A stretch of DNA of 34,768 bases from Nitrospinota bacterium (GCA_016207925.1 JACQZB010000075.1:1-34768); one strand, 5' to 3'; positions 18,307-26,086 are shown, counted from the first letter of the stretch. The notes: a model not told the origin generated them from the letters alone. Numbers and translations: made by a program.

Positions 18307-19056
18307 ATGACTTTCAGGATTACAGGGATAATCACCGCATTGCTTTTTGCGGTTTCGGCCACGGGCGCATCCGCATATACGGAGCAGGATGTGGCGGGCG
18401 GAGGCGCGATCTCCGGCAAAATCACGTTCAGCGGCAAGGCGCCAGAATCCGTAAAGATACCAATCGAGAAAAATCCCGAAGTTTGCGGCACTGGCTTCCG
18501 GGAAATTCAGGAAGTCACCGTTGATGGCTCCGGTGGATTGCAGCACGCCGTGGTGTACATTGACAAGATCGAGGCCGGCAAGAAATGGCCTAAACCCGAC
18601 AAAGGATGGGAACTGCATCAGAAAACCTGCCGGTTCATCCCCTGGATTCAGGTGATTCAGGACAAGACGGATCTGACGGTGGTAAGTGAAGACCCGGTGC
18701 TGCACAACATCCACACCTACGAGCTGGTGCCCGCGGGGACCAACACGGTGCGGGTGACCATGTTCAACGAGGCCCAGCCCACCCAAGGCTACACGTTCAC
18801 CAAGAACATACGGATGCGGAAGGGCAACTCGGTCAAGGTGGAATGCGACGCGCACAATTTCATGCACGCGTACATGCTGGCGCTGAAAAACCCCTACTAC
18901 GCGATCACCGCGGCGGACGGATCATTCACCGTGGACAACATCCCGGCGGGAACCTACGAAGTGACCGTATGGCACTCGCTGCTGGGCTCCGTGACCAAGA
19001 CCGTGGAAGTCAAGGGTGGCGCCAAGGCAGCGCTGGCGCACCAGTATTCGAAATAA
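18307..19056 (+). CDS. Second periplasmic cupredoxin-like protein with carboxypeptidase-regulatory-like domain
   Basis: A 249-residue protein with a signal peptide (1-23). It has a cupredoxin-like core with HNIH (His133, His136) and C-D-A-H-N-F-M (Cys180, His183, Met186), and a C-terminal beta domain (about 200-240, DGSFTVDNIPAGTYEVTVWH). That domain closely matches the end of the protein at 12030-12713 (DGSFSIANIKPGNYTVKVWH). Two further Cys residues (60 and 108) in the N-terminal half are unlike the other copy. GGAGAAGG precedes the ATG. It is transcribed divergently from the bd-like operon and ends in its own terminator. Copper binding and a carrier or delivery role are inferred. Confidence 0.78.
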   Translation: MTFRITGIITALLFAVSATGASAYTEQDVAGGGAISGKITFSGKAPESVKIPIEKNPEVCGTGFREIQEVTVDGSGGLQHAVVYIDKIEAGKKWPKPDKGWELHQKTCRFIPWIQVIQDKTDLTVVSEDPVLHNIHTYELVPAGTNTVRVTMFNEAQPTQGYTFTKNIRMRKGNSVKVECDAHNFMHAYMLALKNPYYAITAADGSFTVDNIPAGTYEVTVWHSLLGSVTKTVEVKGGAKAALAHQYSK

Positions 19057-19067
19057 CATCTCCGCCT

Positions 19068-19107
19068 GGACCGGCCGGGAGTAACATCCCGGCCGAGTCC
19101 GCTTTTT
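19068..19107 (+). terminator. Terminator after the cupredoxin-like gene
   Basis: An 8-bp perfect stem GGCCGGGA / TCCCGGCC with a six-base loop is extended below by GGAC/GTCC across a small bulge. GC and five T follow. It begins 11 bp after the stop codon. Its T-run overlaps the last codon and stop of the 39-aa ORF on the opposite strand, so it may end both transcripts. Confidence 0.8.
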
Positions 19108-19225
19108 AAAGAAGCGCGTAAATCACAATGAGGGCGATTACCGCAAGGTTCACCGCCACTCCGATGTGGATGAGGATGTCAACCACTCCCCGGCGTTTCC
19201 AGGGCGGGATAATGTCAGGTTCCAT
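19106..19225 (-). CDS. Putative 39-aa single-TM membrane protein
   Basis: An ATG-initiated 39-codon frame on the - strand with GGAGG nine bases upstream. The protein starts MEPDIIPPWKRRGVVD and continues as one helix (about 17-38) ending IVIYALL. The Pro/Trp/basic N-terminus and single helix resemble small subunits of respiratory oxidases such as subunit IIa-type peptides, by form only. It is divergent from the HmuY-like gene, 41 bp away, and convergent with the cupredoxin-like gene, which argues for an independent transcript. Confidence 0.55.
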   Translation of the reverse strand: MEPDIIPPWKRRGVVDILIHIGVAVNLAVIALIVIYALL

Positions 19226-19266
19226 AACAGCGATCCTCCAGGTTCATCATTAATCGCGGCGGCGCG

Positions 19267-19977
19267 ATGTCCGAAAATGTAAGAAACGAGCAAAATCCAA
19301 GCCACGGAATGCCGCCCCCGGCATGGATAAAGGCGTTCCTGCTGCTCAATATCATGGCGCTTGCCGGATTATTCGCCTGGCAGTTGTGGAGCGTGGCCCG
19401 CAACCCCGCGGGCGATCGTGAGTCGCAAGAAACGCAGCAGCGTGAAATAAACGCGGCTCTTGCGCGCAATCCGCCTCCCTCAAGCGACACCGGACAGTTG
19501 AGCGATGTCCGGACGATTGCGATAGACGCCTCGAATCCTCGCGTATGGACACATTTACACTTCGCCACTGGATCCACATTCAAAAGCGCTTACATCGCCG
19601 CTACTTTCACTGAATGGGATATCGCTTTTAACCGGGCCACGATATTAACCAATGGCGGCGCCACGGGAAAGGGCGGGGTTACGGTGGCGGCGCTGGAGAA
19701 CGCCAAGTTCAACGAGGTTACTGAAACCCCGTTGACCGGCTATATCGAAGATGAAAGGGCAGGGGGCCAGACCGCCAATCCAGCGCTGTCGAAGTGGTAC
19801 GCCTATAACTATTGGACTCACCGGCTCACCCCTAAACCCGTGGTGTACGTTATCCGCGCCGCCAATGGCAACTTCGCCAAATTCCAGATCATGAGTTTCT
19901 ACTGCGGAGCGGCCGCCGGCTGTTACACCATCCAGTACCAGTACCAAGGCTCCGGATCGCGCATTTTCAATCGGTAG
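19267..19977 (+). CDS. Membrane-anchored HmuY-like haem-binding protein
   Basis: A 236-residue protein. It has a proline-rich N-terminus, one membrane helix (about 22-43), a linker, and a domain (about 80-235) with the pattern of HmuY proteins: TEWDIAFNRATILTNGG, then KWYAYNYWTHRL, VVYVIRAANGNFAKFQIMS and YTIQYQYQGSGSR near the end. HmuY of Porphyromonas is an outer-membrane lipoprotein haemophore; here the anchor is an N-terminal helix with no lipobox. In this setting, with about a dozen c-haem sites nearby, haem binding or sensing is a reasonable inference. The ribosome site is weak. Haem ligands cannot be assigned with confidence. Confidence 0.7.
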   Translation: MSENVRNEQNPSHGMPPPAWIKAFLLLNIMALAGLFAWQLWSVARNPAGDRESQETQQREINAALARNPPPSSDTGQLSDVRTIAIDASNPRVWTHLHFATGSTFKSAYIAATFTEWDIAFNRATILTNGGATGKGGVTVAALENAKFNEVTETPLTGYIEDERAGGQTANPALSKWYAYNYWTHRLTPKPVVYVIRAANGNFAKFQIMSFYCGAAAGCYTIQYQYQGSGSRIFNR

Positions 19978-19982
19978 CCACA

Positions 19983-20020
19983 TGGAAGTTTATTTGCCAT
20001 GGATGGTTGTCAACTTTCCA
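19983..20020. repeat. Imperfect inverted repeat upstream of the idr-type operon
   Basis: TGGAAGTTT (19983-19991) and AACTTTCCA (20012-20020) are inverted copies of one 9-bp word with a single-base gap, 20 bp apart. The same word (AACTTTCCA) forms the arms of the perfect inverted repeat upstream of the porin gene at 32950-32990, there in the opposite relative orientation. Confidence 0.4.
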
Positions 20021-20126
20021 TCAGATTGATCAAATCCAGTCGCGCACAGAACTCCTCCCCGTAAGCAAGTGTCTCCGCAATGTGGCAAGTGGATTGTAAA
20101 TACGGCCATTGAAATAAATTGGGGGC

Positions 20127-20140
20127 GGTCAAGCTTTTGC
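20127..20140 (+). promoter_or_regulatory. Weak candidate -24/-12 promoter of the idr-type operon
   Basis: GG at 20127-20128 and the GC of TTTTGC at 20139-20140 are spaced by 10 bp, as in sigma54 promoters. The -24 box reads GGTCA instead of GGCAC. The inverted repeat at 19983-20020 would lie about 130-170 bp upstream of the predicted start, a normal enhancer distance. The leader to the first gene would be about 180 bases, longer than usual. Confidence 0.18.
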
Positions 20141-20334
20141 CATGGTCAAAAAAGCGGTTATTTCAACGAACGGCATCAAGATTGCCATTAACCGATTCCT
20201 AAAGGGGACTATCCACACGGAATTACGCTCCTTATAAGACCGGGCTTGCACAAGGCGCGGCCCGGTTGTGATGTCAGAGGGGAAATCTGCGCCTTGGGAT
20301 ACCGAACCTATTTACTGCGTCGGAGAGGGAACGT

Positions 20335-21462
20335 ATGGAATTACCAGTCAAGCTTCGGTTGTCATGCGTATTGGCGTCCGCTCTCGCCGCGGCGTCGTTC
20401 ATGGCCGCTCCGCCAAGTTGGGCGGGGCCGCCTGACATCGGCCCGCTGCCGGAGATCAAGTACGACGAGAAGAAAGCGGCGCTGGGCAAGCGTCTGTTTT
20501 CCGATCCCCGTCTGTCCGGTGACGCGGCCATAAGCTGCGCCTCCTGCCACGACCCCAAGGAAGGGTTCACCAAGCGCGCGCCGCTGCACATCGCCTATCC
20601 CGGTTCGGATCACTTCCGCAACGCGCCCACGCTCATCAACACCGCCCACAAAGGGGGCAAGTCGGGGATTCCCTGGCATTGGGACGTGCGCATCGGCACC
20701 AGCCTGAACGACATGACGCGCGACATGCTCACCGAATCCTATGTGATGAACATGGACATGCGCATCATGCAGGAGCGGCTCAAGCAGGATCCGGTCTATG
20801 TGCAAATGTTCAAGGATGCGTGGGATGGGAAGGAACCCGCCAATGGCCGGGTACGCGACTCAATTCCTGAATTTCTGAAATCGCTTGTCTCAAAGAACGT
20901 CCCCTTCGACCAGGGCAAGCTTTCCAGCGACGCGAAGGCGGGCATGGAGCTTTTCAAGGGCAAGGCGGGTTGTATCAACTGCCATAACGGGGTTTTGTTC
21001 ACCGACGGCAAACCGCATAACACCGGCGTGCCGGAGAACCCGGAGGTCTTCAAGAACCCCGCCCGGCACCTGACGTATATCACCTTCATGTTCTCGCTGG
21101 GTGTGGAAGACCGCTTCAACTGGCGGCGCGACATCGGCTACATGACCGTGTCGCACGACGAGAAGGACTTGGGCAAGTTCATCACGCCTGGCTTGCGCGA
21201 GCTTAAATACACCGCGCCCTACATGCACAACGGCATGATCGCCACGCTGGACGACGTGGTGGAGTTCTACAACCAGGGCGGCGGAGAAGACCGGCCCGGG
21301 CTGAAGGACGGCCTCATGAAGCCCTTGGGTTTGAGCGCCGCCGAAAAGAAATCTCTGGTGGCGTTCCTGCTGTCGTTGAGCGGGGATGACCTTGCCTACG
21401 AGCCGGAGAAGCCCAACCTGTCCTATCCGGCGATTCCCAACTGGTACGAAGCGAAAAACTAA
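20335..21462 (+). CDS. Di-haem cytochrome c peroxidase of the iodate-reductase type (IdrP, first copy)
   Basis: A 375-residue periplasmic protein with a signal peptide (1-30, ending SWA-GP) and two haem c motifs, CASCH (68-72) and CINCH (213-217). This is the standard spacing of the di-haem peroxidase/MauG family, with LFSDPRLSGD before the first haem and LRELKYTAPYMHNG near residue 300 (possible axial or active-site His/Met). The family reduces H2O2 to water using cytochrome electrons. GGAG/AGGGA precedes ATG 20335. It opens the operon, 24 bp before a second peroxidase. In Idr operons two such peroxidases (IdrP1, IdrP2) accompany the reductase; I cannot tell which is which. Confidence 0.88.
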   Translation: MELPVKLRLSCVLASALAAASFMAAPPSWAGPPDIGPLPEIKYDEKKAALGKRLFSDPRLSGDAAISCASCHDPKEGFTKRAPLHIAYPGSDHFRNAPTLINTAHKGGKSGIPWHWDVRIGTSLNDMTRDMLTESYVMNMDMRIMQERLKQDPVYVQMFKDAWDGKEPANGRVRDSIPEFLKSLVSKNVPFDQGKLSSDAKAGMELFKGKAGCINCHNGVLFTDGKPHNTGVPENPEVFKNPARHLTYITFMFSLGVEDRFNWRRDIGYMTVSHDEKDLGKFITPGLRELKYTAPYMHNGMIATLDDVVEFYNQGGGEDRPGLKDGLMKPLGLSAAEKKSLVAFLLSLSGDDLAYEPEKPNLSYPAIPNWYEAKN

Positions 21463-21486
21463 CCCTAGCGCTGGGAGAAAAAATAT

Positions 21487-22674
21487 ATGAACCGGCTATT
21501 ACGCATTCGGGGGGCTTGGCTGGTCCCCGTGGTCTTCGCGCTTTTGGCGCTGGGCGCCGCGGGCGCCTACGCCGAGGGCGATCCTGACGTGGATCCCGCG
21601 TTGGCCCCGTTGCCGCCGCATCCGCCGATTCCCGCCGACAACAAGTCGGCCCCAACGGTGTATCCGGCGAAGATGGACGCCAAGCAGGAACTGGGCTACC
21701 TGCTGTTTTTCGACACCAAGCTGTCCGGCGACGCTTCGCTGGGCTGTGTCACCTGCCACCATCCCGACCAGGGATGGGGCTTCGGCGACCCCATCAGCCG
21801 CGGCTATCCGGGCACGGTGCACTGGCGCAATTCCCACACCGCCGTGAACAGCGGCTACGTGAATAAGCTGTTCTGGACGGGCAACTCTCCTAGCCTCGAG
21901 GCGCAGGCGCCCGCCGCCGCCGGCGGCGGCGTGGCCGGCAACGGCTCCAACGACATGATGGAGTCGCGCCTGGCGATGACGCCGGAATACAAGAAGCGCT
22001 GGAAGCAGGTGTTCGGGCACGAATGGCCCACCATCAGCGAGGCGTGGGACGCCATCGCCGCCTACGAGCGCTATTTGTCCCAGCCCAATACTCCTTTCGA
22101 CCGTTTCCTGAAAGGCGACAAGAAAGCCATCTCCGAGGCGGCCCAGCGCGGCAAGAAGCTGTTCGAGGGGAAGGCCAACTGCATCGAGTGCCACAACGGG
22201 CCGATGCTCACCGACGAGAAGATGTATAACGTCGGCCTCCCCAATCCGCAGGAATGGTCCGAGGCCGGCTTGCACCAGATCACCGTCCGTTGGCAGAACT
22301 ACCAGCGCGGCGTGGCGGAGAAGCTGTACCGCGAGGGCAAGCACGACTTGGGCCTGTATTACGAGTCCAAGGACGAGCAGGACAAAATGAAGTTCCGCAC
22401 CGCGCCCCTGCGGTACCTCAAGTACACCGCCCCCTACATGCACACCGGCGCGCTGTTCACGCTGGAGGAGGTTGTTGACTTCTACAACGAGGGCGGCGGC
22501 AAGAACGACCCGTATGGCACCAAGACCAAGATCCTCAAGCCGCTTAACCTGACCGATCAGGAGAAGAAAGACCTGGTCGCGTTCCTGGATACGTTAAGCG
22601 GCGAGGAGATCAAGATGCCCGCGCCCAAGATTCCGCCCATCGAAGCCGTGGCGGACTGGCAGCCGCGCAAGTGA
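21487..22674 (+). CDS. Di-haem cytochrome c peroxidase of the iodate-reductase type (IdrP, second copy)
   Basis: A 395-residue periplasmic protein with a signal peptide (1-29), a Pro-rich segment, and haem motifs CVTCH (87-91) and CIECH (232-236). LKYTAPYMHTGALFTLEEVVDFYNEGGG near residue 310-340 closely mirrors the first copy. A Gly/Ala-rich insertion (about 140-155) after the first domain is not in the first copy. Two related but clearly diverged peroxidases next to a Rieske/molybdenum pair is the gene content that distinguishes iodate reductase clusters from arsenite oxidase clusters. It ends 11 bp before the Rieske gene. Confidence 0.88.
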   Translation: MNRLLRIRGAWLVPVVFALLALGAAGAYAEGDPDVDPALAPLPPHPPIPADNKSAPTVYPAKMDAKQELGYLLFFDTKLSGDASLGCVTCHHPDQGWGFGDPISRGYPGTVHWRNSHTAVNSGYVNKLFWTGNSPSLEAQAPAAAGGGVAGNGSNDMMESRLAMTPEYKKRWKQVFGHEWPTISEAWDAIAAYERYLSQPNTPFDRFLKGDKKAISEAAQRGKKLFEGKANCIECHNGPMLTDEKMYNVGLPNPQEWSEAGLHQITVRWQNYQRGVAEKLYREGKHDLGLYYESKDEQDKMKFRTAPLRYLKYTAPYMHTGALFTLEEVVDFYNEGGGKNDPYGTKTKILKPLNLTDQEKKDLVAFLDTLSGEEIKMPAPKIPPIEAVADWQPRK

Positions 22675-22685
22675 AAGGGGCGACC

Positions 22686-23249
22686 ATGAACAACAACGAC
22701 ACCGCGATACGCGAGGGGGATGCCATGAGTGAAAAAGAACCACAAACGGGCCTGTGCGCCAGCCGCCGCGAGTTCCTCGTGGCCGGGGGCGTCACGGCGG
22801 CGTTCATGATGATCGGCGCGGGCGCTCCCGCGCCGGCGGAAGCCGTGATGAAAAGTTACGGGCGGACCAAGATCGGCTCGATCAGCGCCTTGAAGGAAGG
22901 CAAGCCGGCCAAGTTCAACTACCCGGACAAGAACACGGAAAACTTCCTGGTCAAACTGGGGACGCCCGCGGGCGGCGGCGTCGGCAAGGACGCCGACATC
23001 GTGGCGTTCAATTCCCTGTGCCCCCACATGGGCGGCACGGTGACCGACGGCGGCTACCATCACGCCGATGGGATCATGGGGCCGTGCCCGTTCCATCTGT
23101 CCACGTTTGATTTGACCCGGCACGGTTTGATCGTCGCCGGACACGCCACGCAGGCCCTGCCGCAGATTCAGCTTGAAACCAAGGGCGACGATATTTTCGC
23201 CGTTGGCGTCATGGGGCTGATTTACGGCCGCAACGCCAACCTCGGATAA
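22686..23249 (+). CDS. idrB: Tat-exported Rieske [2Fe-2S] subunit of an AioB/IdrB-type oxidoreductase
   Basis: A 187-residue small subunit. The twin-arginine signal is SRREFLVAGG (Arg27, Arg28) followed by a hydrophobic stretch. The cluster ligands are CPH (Cys112, His114) and CPFH (Cys134, His137). The second Cys of the usual Rieske motifs that forms a disulfide is absent in both (CPHMGG, CPFHLS), as in some AioB proteins. It passes electrons between periplasmic cytochromes and the molybdenum subunit. The large subunit has no signal of its own, so the pair is probably exported together through this Tat signal. ATG 22686 has AAGGGG upstream; GTG 22671 is an in-frame alternative. It lies 18 bp before the large subunit. 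Confidence 0.88.
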   Translation: MNNNDTAIREGDAMSEKEPQTGLCASRREFLVAGGVTAAFMMIGAGAPAPAEAVMKSYGRTKIGSISALKEGKPAKFNYPDKNTENFLVKLGTPAGGGVGKDADIVAFNSLCPHMGGTVTDGGYHHADGIMGPCPFHLSTFDLTRHGLIVAGHATQALPQIQLETKGDDIFAVGVMGLIYGRNANLG

Positions 23250-23267
23250 CGAAAGGAGCGACGGACA

Positions 23268-26036
23268 ATGAGCGTTCAGAAATACACTTCGAAAGACTCG
23301 GTGCCGCTGCCTCCGAAAAACGCGGAGGTGCTGACCACCGCCTGCGATTACTGCATCGTCGGCTGCGGTTACAAGGTGTTCCGCTGGCCCGTGGGGCAGG
23401 AAGGCGGCCCCAAGGCCAGCGAAAACGCGCTTAACGCCAACTATCCCGTGGAACCGTTGAGCGGCAAGTGGATCAGCCCGAACATGCACAACGTGGTGAG
23501 CCACAATGGGCAATTGCATAACGTGGTGATTATGCCGGACTTTGACTCCAAGGCCGTGAACATCTCCGGCGACGGCAGCATACGCGGCAGCGCGATTTCC
23601 CAGCGCTGCTACAACCCCACCACCCCCACGTATGACCGGCTCAAATCGCCCTTGATCCGCGTCCACGGCACGCTTATGCCGGTGGATTGGGATACGGCGC
23701 TGGACATCGCCGCGGAGTTATCCAACTACGTCATCGCCAAGCATGGCGAACACGCCTGGGCGCAGAAAACGTTCTCCTACGAGTTTTACGAGAACACCTA
23801 CGCCCTCACGAAGTTCTCCCTGAAATACATCAACACGCCGGCCTTCGCCTGGCACGACCAGCCGGGGCCGGGCGGCGCCACCGAGGGCCTGGACGACGCA
23901 GGCTACCAGGTGTTCGCCCCCGCCTACTGGGATTGGGGCAATTCCGACGTGTTGTTTATGAGCGGCGCCGACCCCTACGAGACCAAGACGATCCTGTTTA
24001 ACGACTGGATACTGCCCGGCGTGCGCGAACGCGGCATGAAGCTGATCTATGTTCTGCCGCGCGAAACCACCGGCGTGGCCTTCGCGGAGAAGAACGGCGG
24101 ACTGTTCCTGCAGATCACCCCCGGCACCGACCATGTTTTGCACCTGGCCATGGTCCGCTACATCATCGAGCAGGGCTGGGAAGACAAGGAATGGATCGCA
24201 AAATGGGCCGCTAACGGCTGGGAGACCGACGCCGGCTTCGGGCGCGGCACGCGCAATACCCCGTGGCAGTGGCGCACCACGTGGGGTGGCGTGTTCCAGA
24301 CCAACGGCTGGGATGACTTCAAGAAGTGGCTCCTGGAGCAGAAGGAGTCCGACATGGCCGTCGCCTCCGGGATCACCGGCATCCCCGCCGACAAGATCAA
24401 GAAGGCGTGCGAGATGATCGCCAAGCCCAAGGCCGACGGCTCGCGCGTGAAAACCTCCATCGGCTTCGAGAAGGGCCTGTACTGGTCCAACAACTACCTG
24501 AACACCCTCTCGATGGGCAACCTGGCGATGGCCATCGGCACGGGCGGACGGCCCGGGCAGATGATCGGGCGCTTTGGCGGCCACCAACGCGGCGGCATGA
24601 GCGGCGGCGGCTATCCGATCCTCAAGTCGCCCGAAAAACAGGAAGGGCGCCGCAAGAAGCCCATTGACCTGGACCGCTGGGTCATGGACGAGCAGGTGCG
24701 CTTCGCCCACGTGGTGGGCACCACCTGGACGTCGGCCATGAGCGGCAGCCAGGTGCTGCAGGACGTCATGAACAAGCTGACGCGCCTTAACCCGCATCAG
24801 GTGACCTCGCTGGACAAGCAGGAGATCATCGCCACGCTCAAGAAGCGCGTGGACAGCGGCGGCATGGTGATCGTCAACCAGGACATCTACCTGCGCGACC
24901 CCATCGGCGCCAAGTACGCCGACATCGTGCTGGCCGCCGCCGGCTGGGGCGAGGACGACCTCACCCGCAACAACGGCGAACGCCGCCTGCGCCTATACTC
25001 CAAGTTCTACGACGCCCCCGGCGACGCCAAGCCCGACTGGTGGATCGTGGGCAAGTGGGCCACCAAGATGGGTTTCGAGGGCTTCGACTGGAAATCCTCA
25101 AACGAGGTGTTCGAAGAAGCCGCGCGGTTCAGCCGCGGCGGCATCCAGGCGTACGACTCGCTGGTATGGGTGGCCAAGAAAAATGGCCTCACCGGCCACG
25201 AGGCGCTCCGCAAGCTTGGTACCACCGGCATCCAGACGCCTGTGTTGATGGTTCCCGAAAATTTTACCGAGAACCGGCCCGGCCAGGAATACGTCGGCGG
25301 CGTGGACGCGAAAGGCAACACGTATGACTTCCTGAAGTGGAACGGCTTCAAGGTTATCGGCACGGTGCGGGTGCACGATATTGACCGCAAGCTTCCGGAT
25401 ACCGGTGCCTCCGTGCGGACCTTCGCCCGCAAGTGGTACACCCATTTCAACACGCACACCGGGAAGATCAACGTGCTTAAGGCGGCGTGGAGCCTGTACA
25501 GCGACTTCTTCGACGACATCAAGCCCAAGGACGACGAACTGTGGGTCACCAACGGCCGCATCAACGAAATCTGGCAGTCCGGGTTCGACGATGTGGAGCG
25601 CCGCCCGCTGATCACCCAGCGGTGGCCGGAGAACTGGCTGGAAATCCATCCCAACGACGCGAGGAAACGCGGCATCACCAACGGAGATTACGTGTCGGTG
25701 ACCAGCAATCGCGTCCCCGTGCAGAAGGATTACAACCAGGCGGTATTCAGCGGTGACTTTTCCTACGCGGGCTTGAAGAAGCAAGGCCACATCGAGTATC
25801 ACACCGCCAGCGTCTCCGCCGTGGCGGTGGTGACCCCGCAGGTGAAGGAAGGGGTGACCTGGATGTATTTCCTAAGCCCCAAGCAGTCAGTGAACAGCCT
25901 CACCCCGATGGTCACCGACCCCTACACGAACCGTTACCGGTTCAAGCTGGGGGTGGGCAAGGTGACGCGGATGGGCGATTCACCGTACAAGAAGAGTTTT
26001 GAGGCCATGAGCTTCGGCAGGCGAAACATCGCCTGA
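23268..26036 (+). CDS. idrA: Molybdopterin oxidoreductase, arsenite-oxidase family, iodate-reductase type (IdrA)
   Basis: A 922-residue catalytic subunit. C26-x2-C29-x3-C33 (CDYCIVGC) is the AioA-type [3Fe-4S] site, not the four-Cys site of nitrate or DMSO reductases. The molybdenum-pocket pair R-x-G-G-H is present (Arg435, His439 in IGRFGGHQRGG), matching Arg419 and His423 of arsenite oxidase. The other pocket region reads WHDQPGPGGATEGLDD (His196, Glu206), which differs from the arsenite enzymes in spacing and sequence. The chain is about 80-100 residues longer than AioA. The partners (Rieske plus two di-haem peroxidases) match idrABP1P2 of Pseudomonas sp. SCT and Denitromonas, so reduction of iodate in the periplasm is the best prediction. 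Arsenite oxidase-like activity on another oxyanion is the alternative. AAGGAG precedes the ATG. Confidence 0.85.
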   Translation: MSVQKYTSKDSVPLPPKNAEVLTTACDYCIVGCGYKVFRWPVGQEGGPKASENALNANYPVEPLSGKWISPNMHNVVSHNGQLHNVVIMPDFDSKAVNISGDGSIRGSAISQRCYNPTTPTYDRLKSPLIRVHGTLMPVDWDTALDIAAELSNYVIAKHGEHAWAQKTFSYEFYENTYALTKFSLKYINTPAFAWHDQPGPGGATEGLDDAGYQVFAPAYWDWGNSDVLFMSGADPYETKTILFNDWILPGVRERGMKLIYVLPRETTGVAFAEKNGGLFLQITPGTDHVLHLAMVRYIIEQGWEDKEWIAKWAANGWETDAGFGRGTRNTPWQWRTTWGGVFQTNGWDDFKKWLLEQKESDMAVASGITGIPADKIKKACEMIAKPKADGSRVKTSIGFEKGLYWSNNYLNTLSMGNLAMAIGTGGRPGQMIGRFGGHQRGGMSGGGYPILKSPEKQEGRRKKPIDLDRWVMDEQVRFAHVVGTTWTSAMSGSQVLQDVMNKLTRLNPHQVTSLDKQEIIATLKKRVDSGGMVIVNQDIYLRDPIGAKYADIVLAAAGWGEDDLTRNNGERRLRLYSKFYDAPGDAKPDWWIVGKWATKMGFEGFDWKSSNEVFEEAARFSRGGIQAYDSLVWVAKKNGLTGHEALRKLGTTGIQTPVLMVPENFTENRPGQEYVGGVDAKGNTYDFLKWNGFKVIGTVRVHDIDRKLPDTGASVRTFARKWYTHFNTHTGKINVLKAAWSLYSDFFDDIKPKDDELWVTNGRINEIWQSGFDDVERRPLITQRWPENWLEIHPNDARKRGITNGDYVSVTSNRVPVQKDYNQAVFSGDFSYAGLKKQGHIEYHTASVSAVAVVTPQVKEGVTWMYFLSPKQSVNSLTPMVTDPYTNRYRFKLGVGKVTRMGDSPYKKSFEAMSFGRRNIA

Positions 26037-26046
26037 CGTCCCCAAA

Positions 26047-26086
26047 GCCGGTCAGGGTGGCTCCCTGACCTGACCGGCGCCCTTTT
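26047..26086 (+). terminator. Terminator of the idr-type operon
   Basis: GCCGGTCAGG (26047-26056) pairs perfectly with CCTGACCGGC (26069-26078), followed by GCCC and TTTT. An alternative inner stem GGTCAGGG/CCCTGACC is also possible. It starts 11 bp after the stop codon and lies only 15 bp before the next gene. Confidence 0.85.

Larger units (their letters stand above)
19978..20334 (+). promoter_or_regulatory. Upstream region of the idr-type operon
   Basis: A 357-bp gene-free region that must hold the promoter of the peroxidase/Rieske/molybdenum enzyme operon. It contains an imperfect inverted repeat (19983-20020), a 10-bp direct repeat TTTGCCATGG (19993-20002 and 20136-20145), a short palindrome TTGATCAA near 20025-20032, and a weak -24/-12 candidate (20127-20140). 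A TATAAG at 20233-20238 has no matching -35 box. Confidence 0.5.

Noticed and set aside
20025..20032. FNR/CRP-type site (TTGATCAA) upstream of the idr-type operon
   Set aside because: The FNR consensus needs TTGAT and ATCAA separated by four bases; here the half-sites overlap, so it is only a short palindrome.
23268..26036. Plain arsenite oxidase AioA, or nitrite oxidoreductase/nitrate reductase alpha subunit
   Set aside because: The Fe-S motif and RFGGH put it in the AioA family and exclude NxrA/NarG. The greater length, the divergent pocket segment and the two adjacent di-haem peroxidases argue for the Idr type over AioA.
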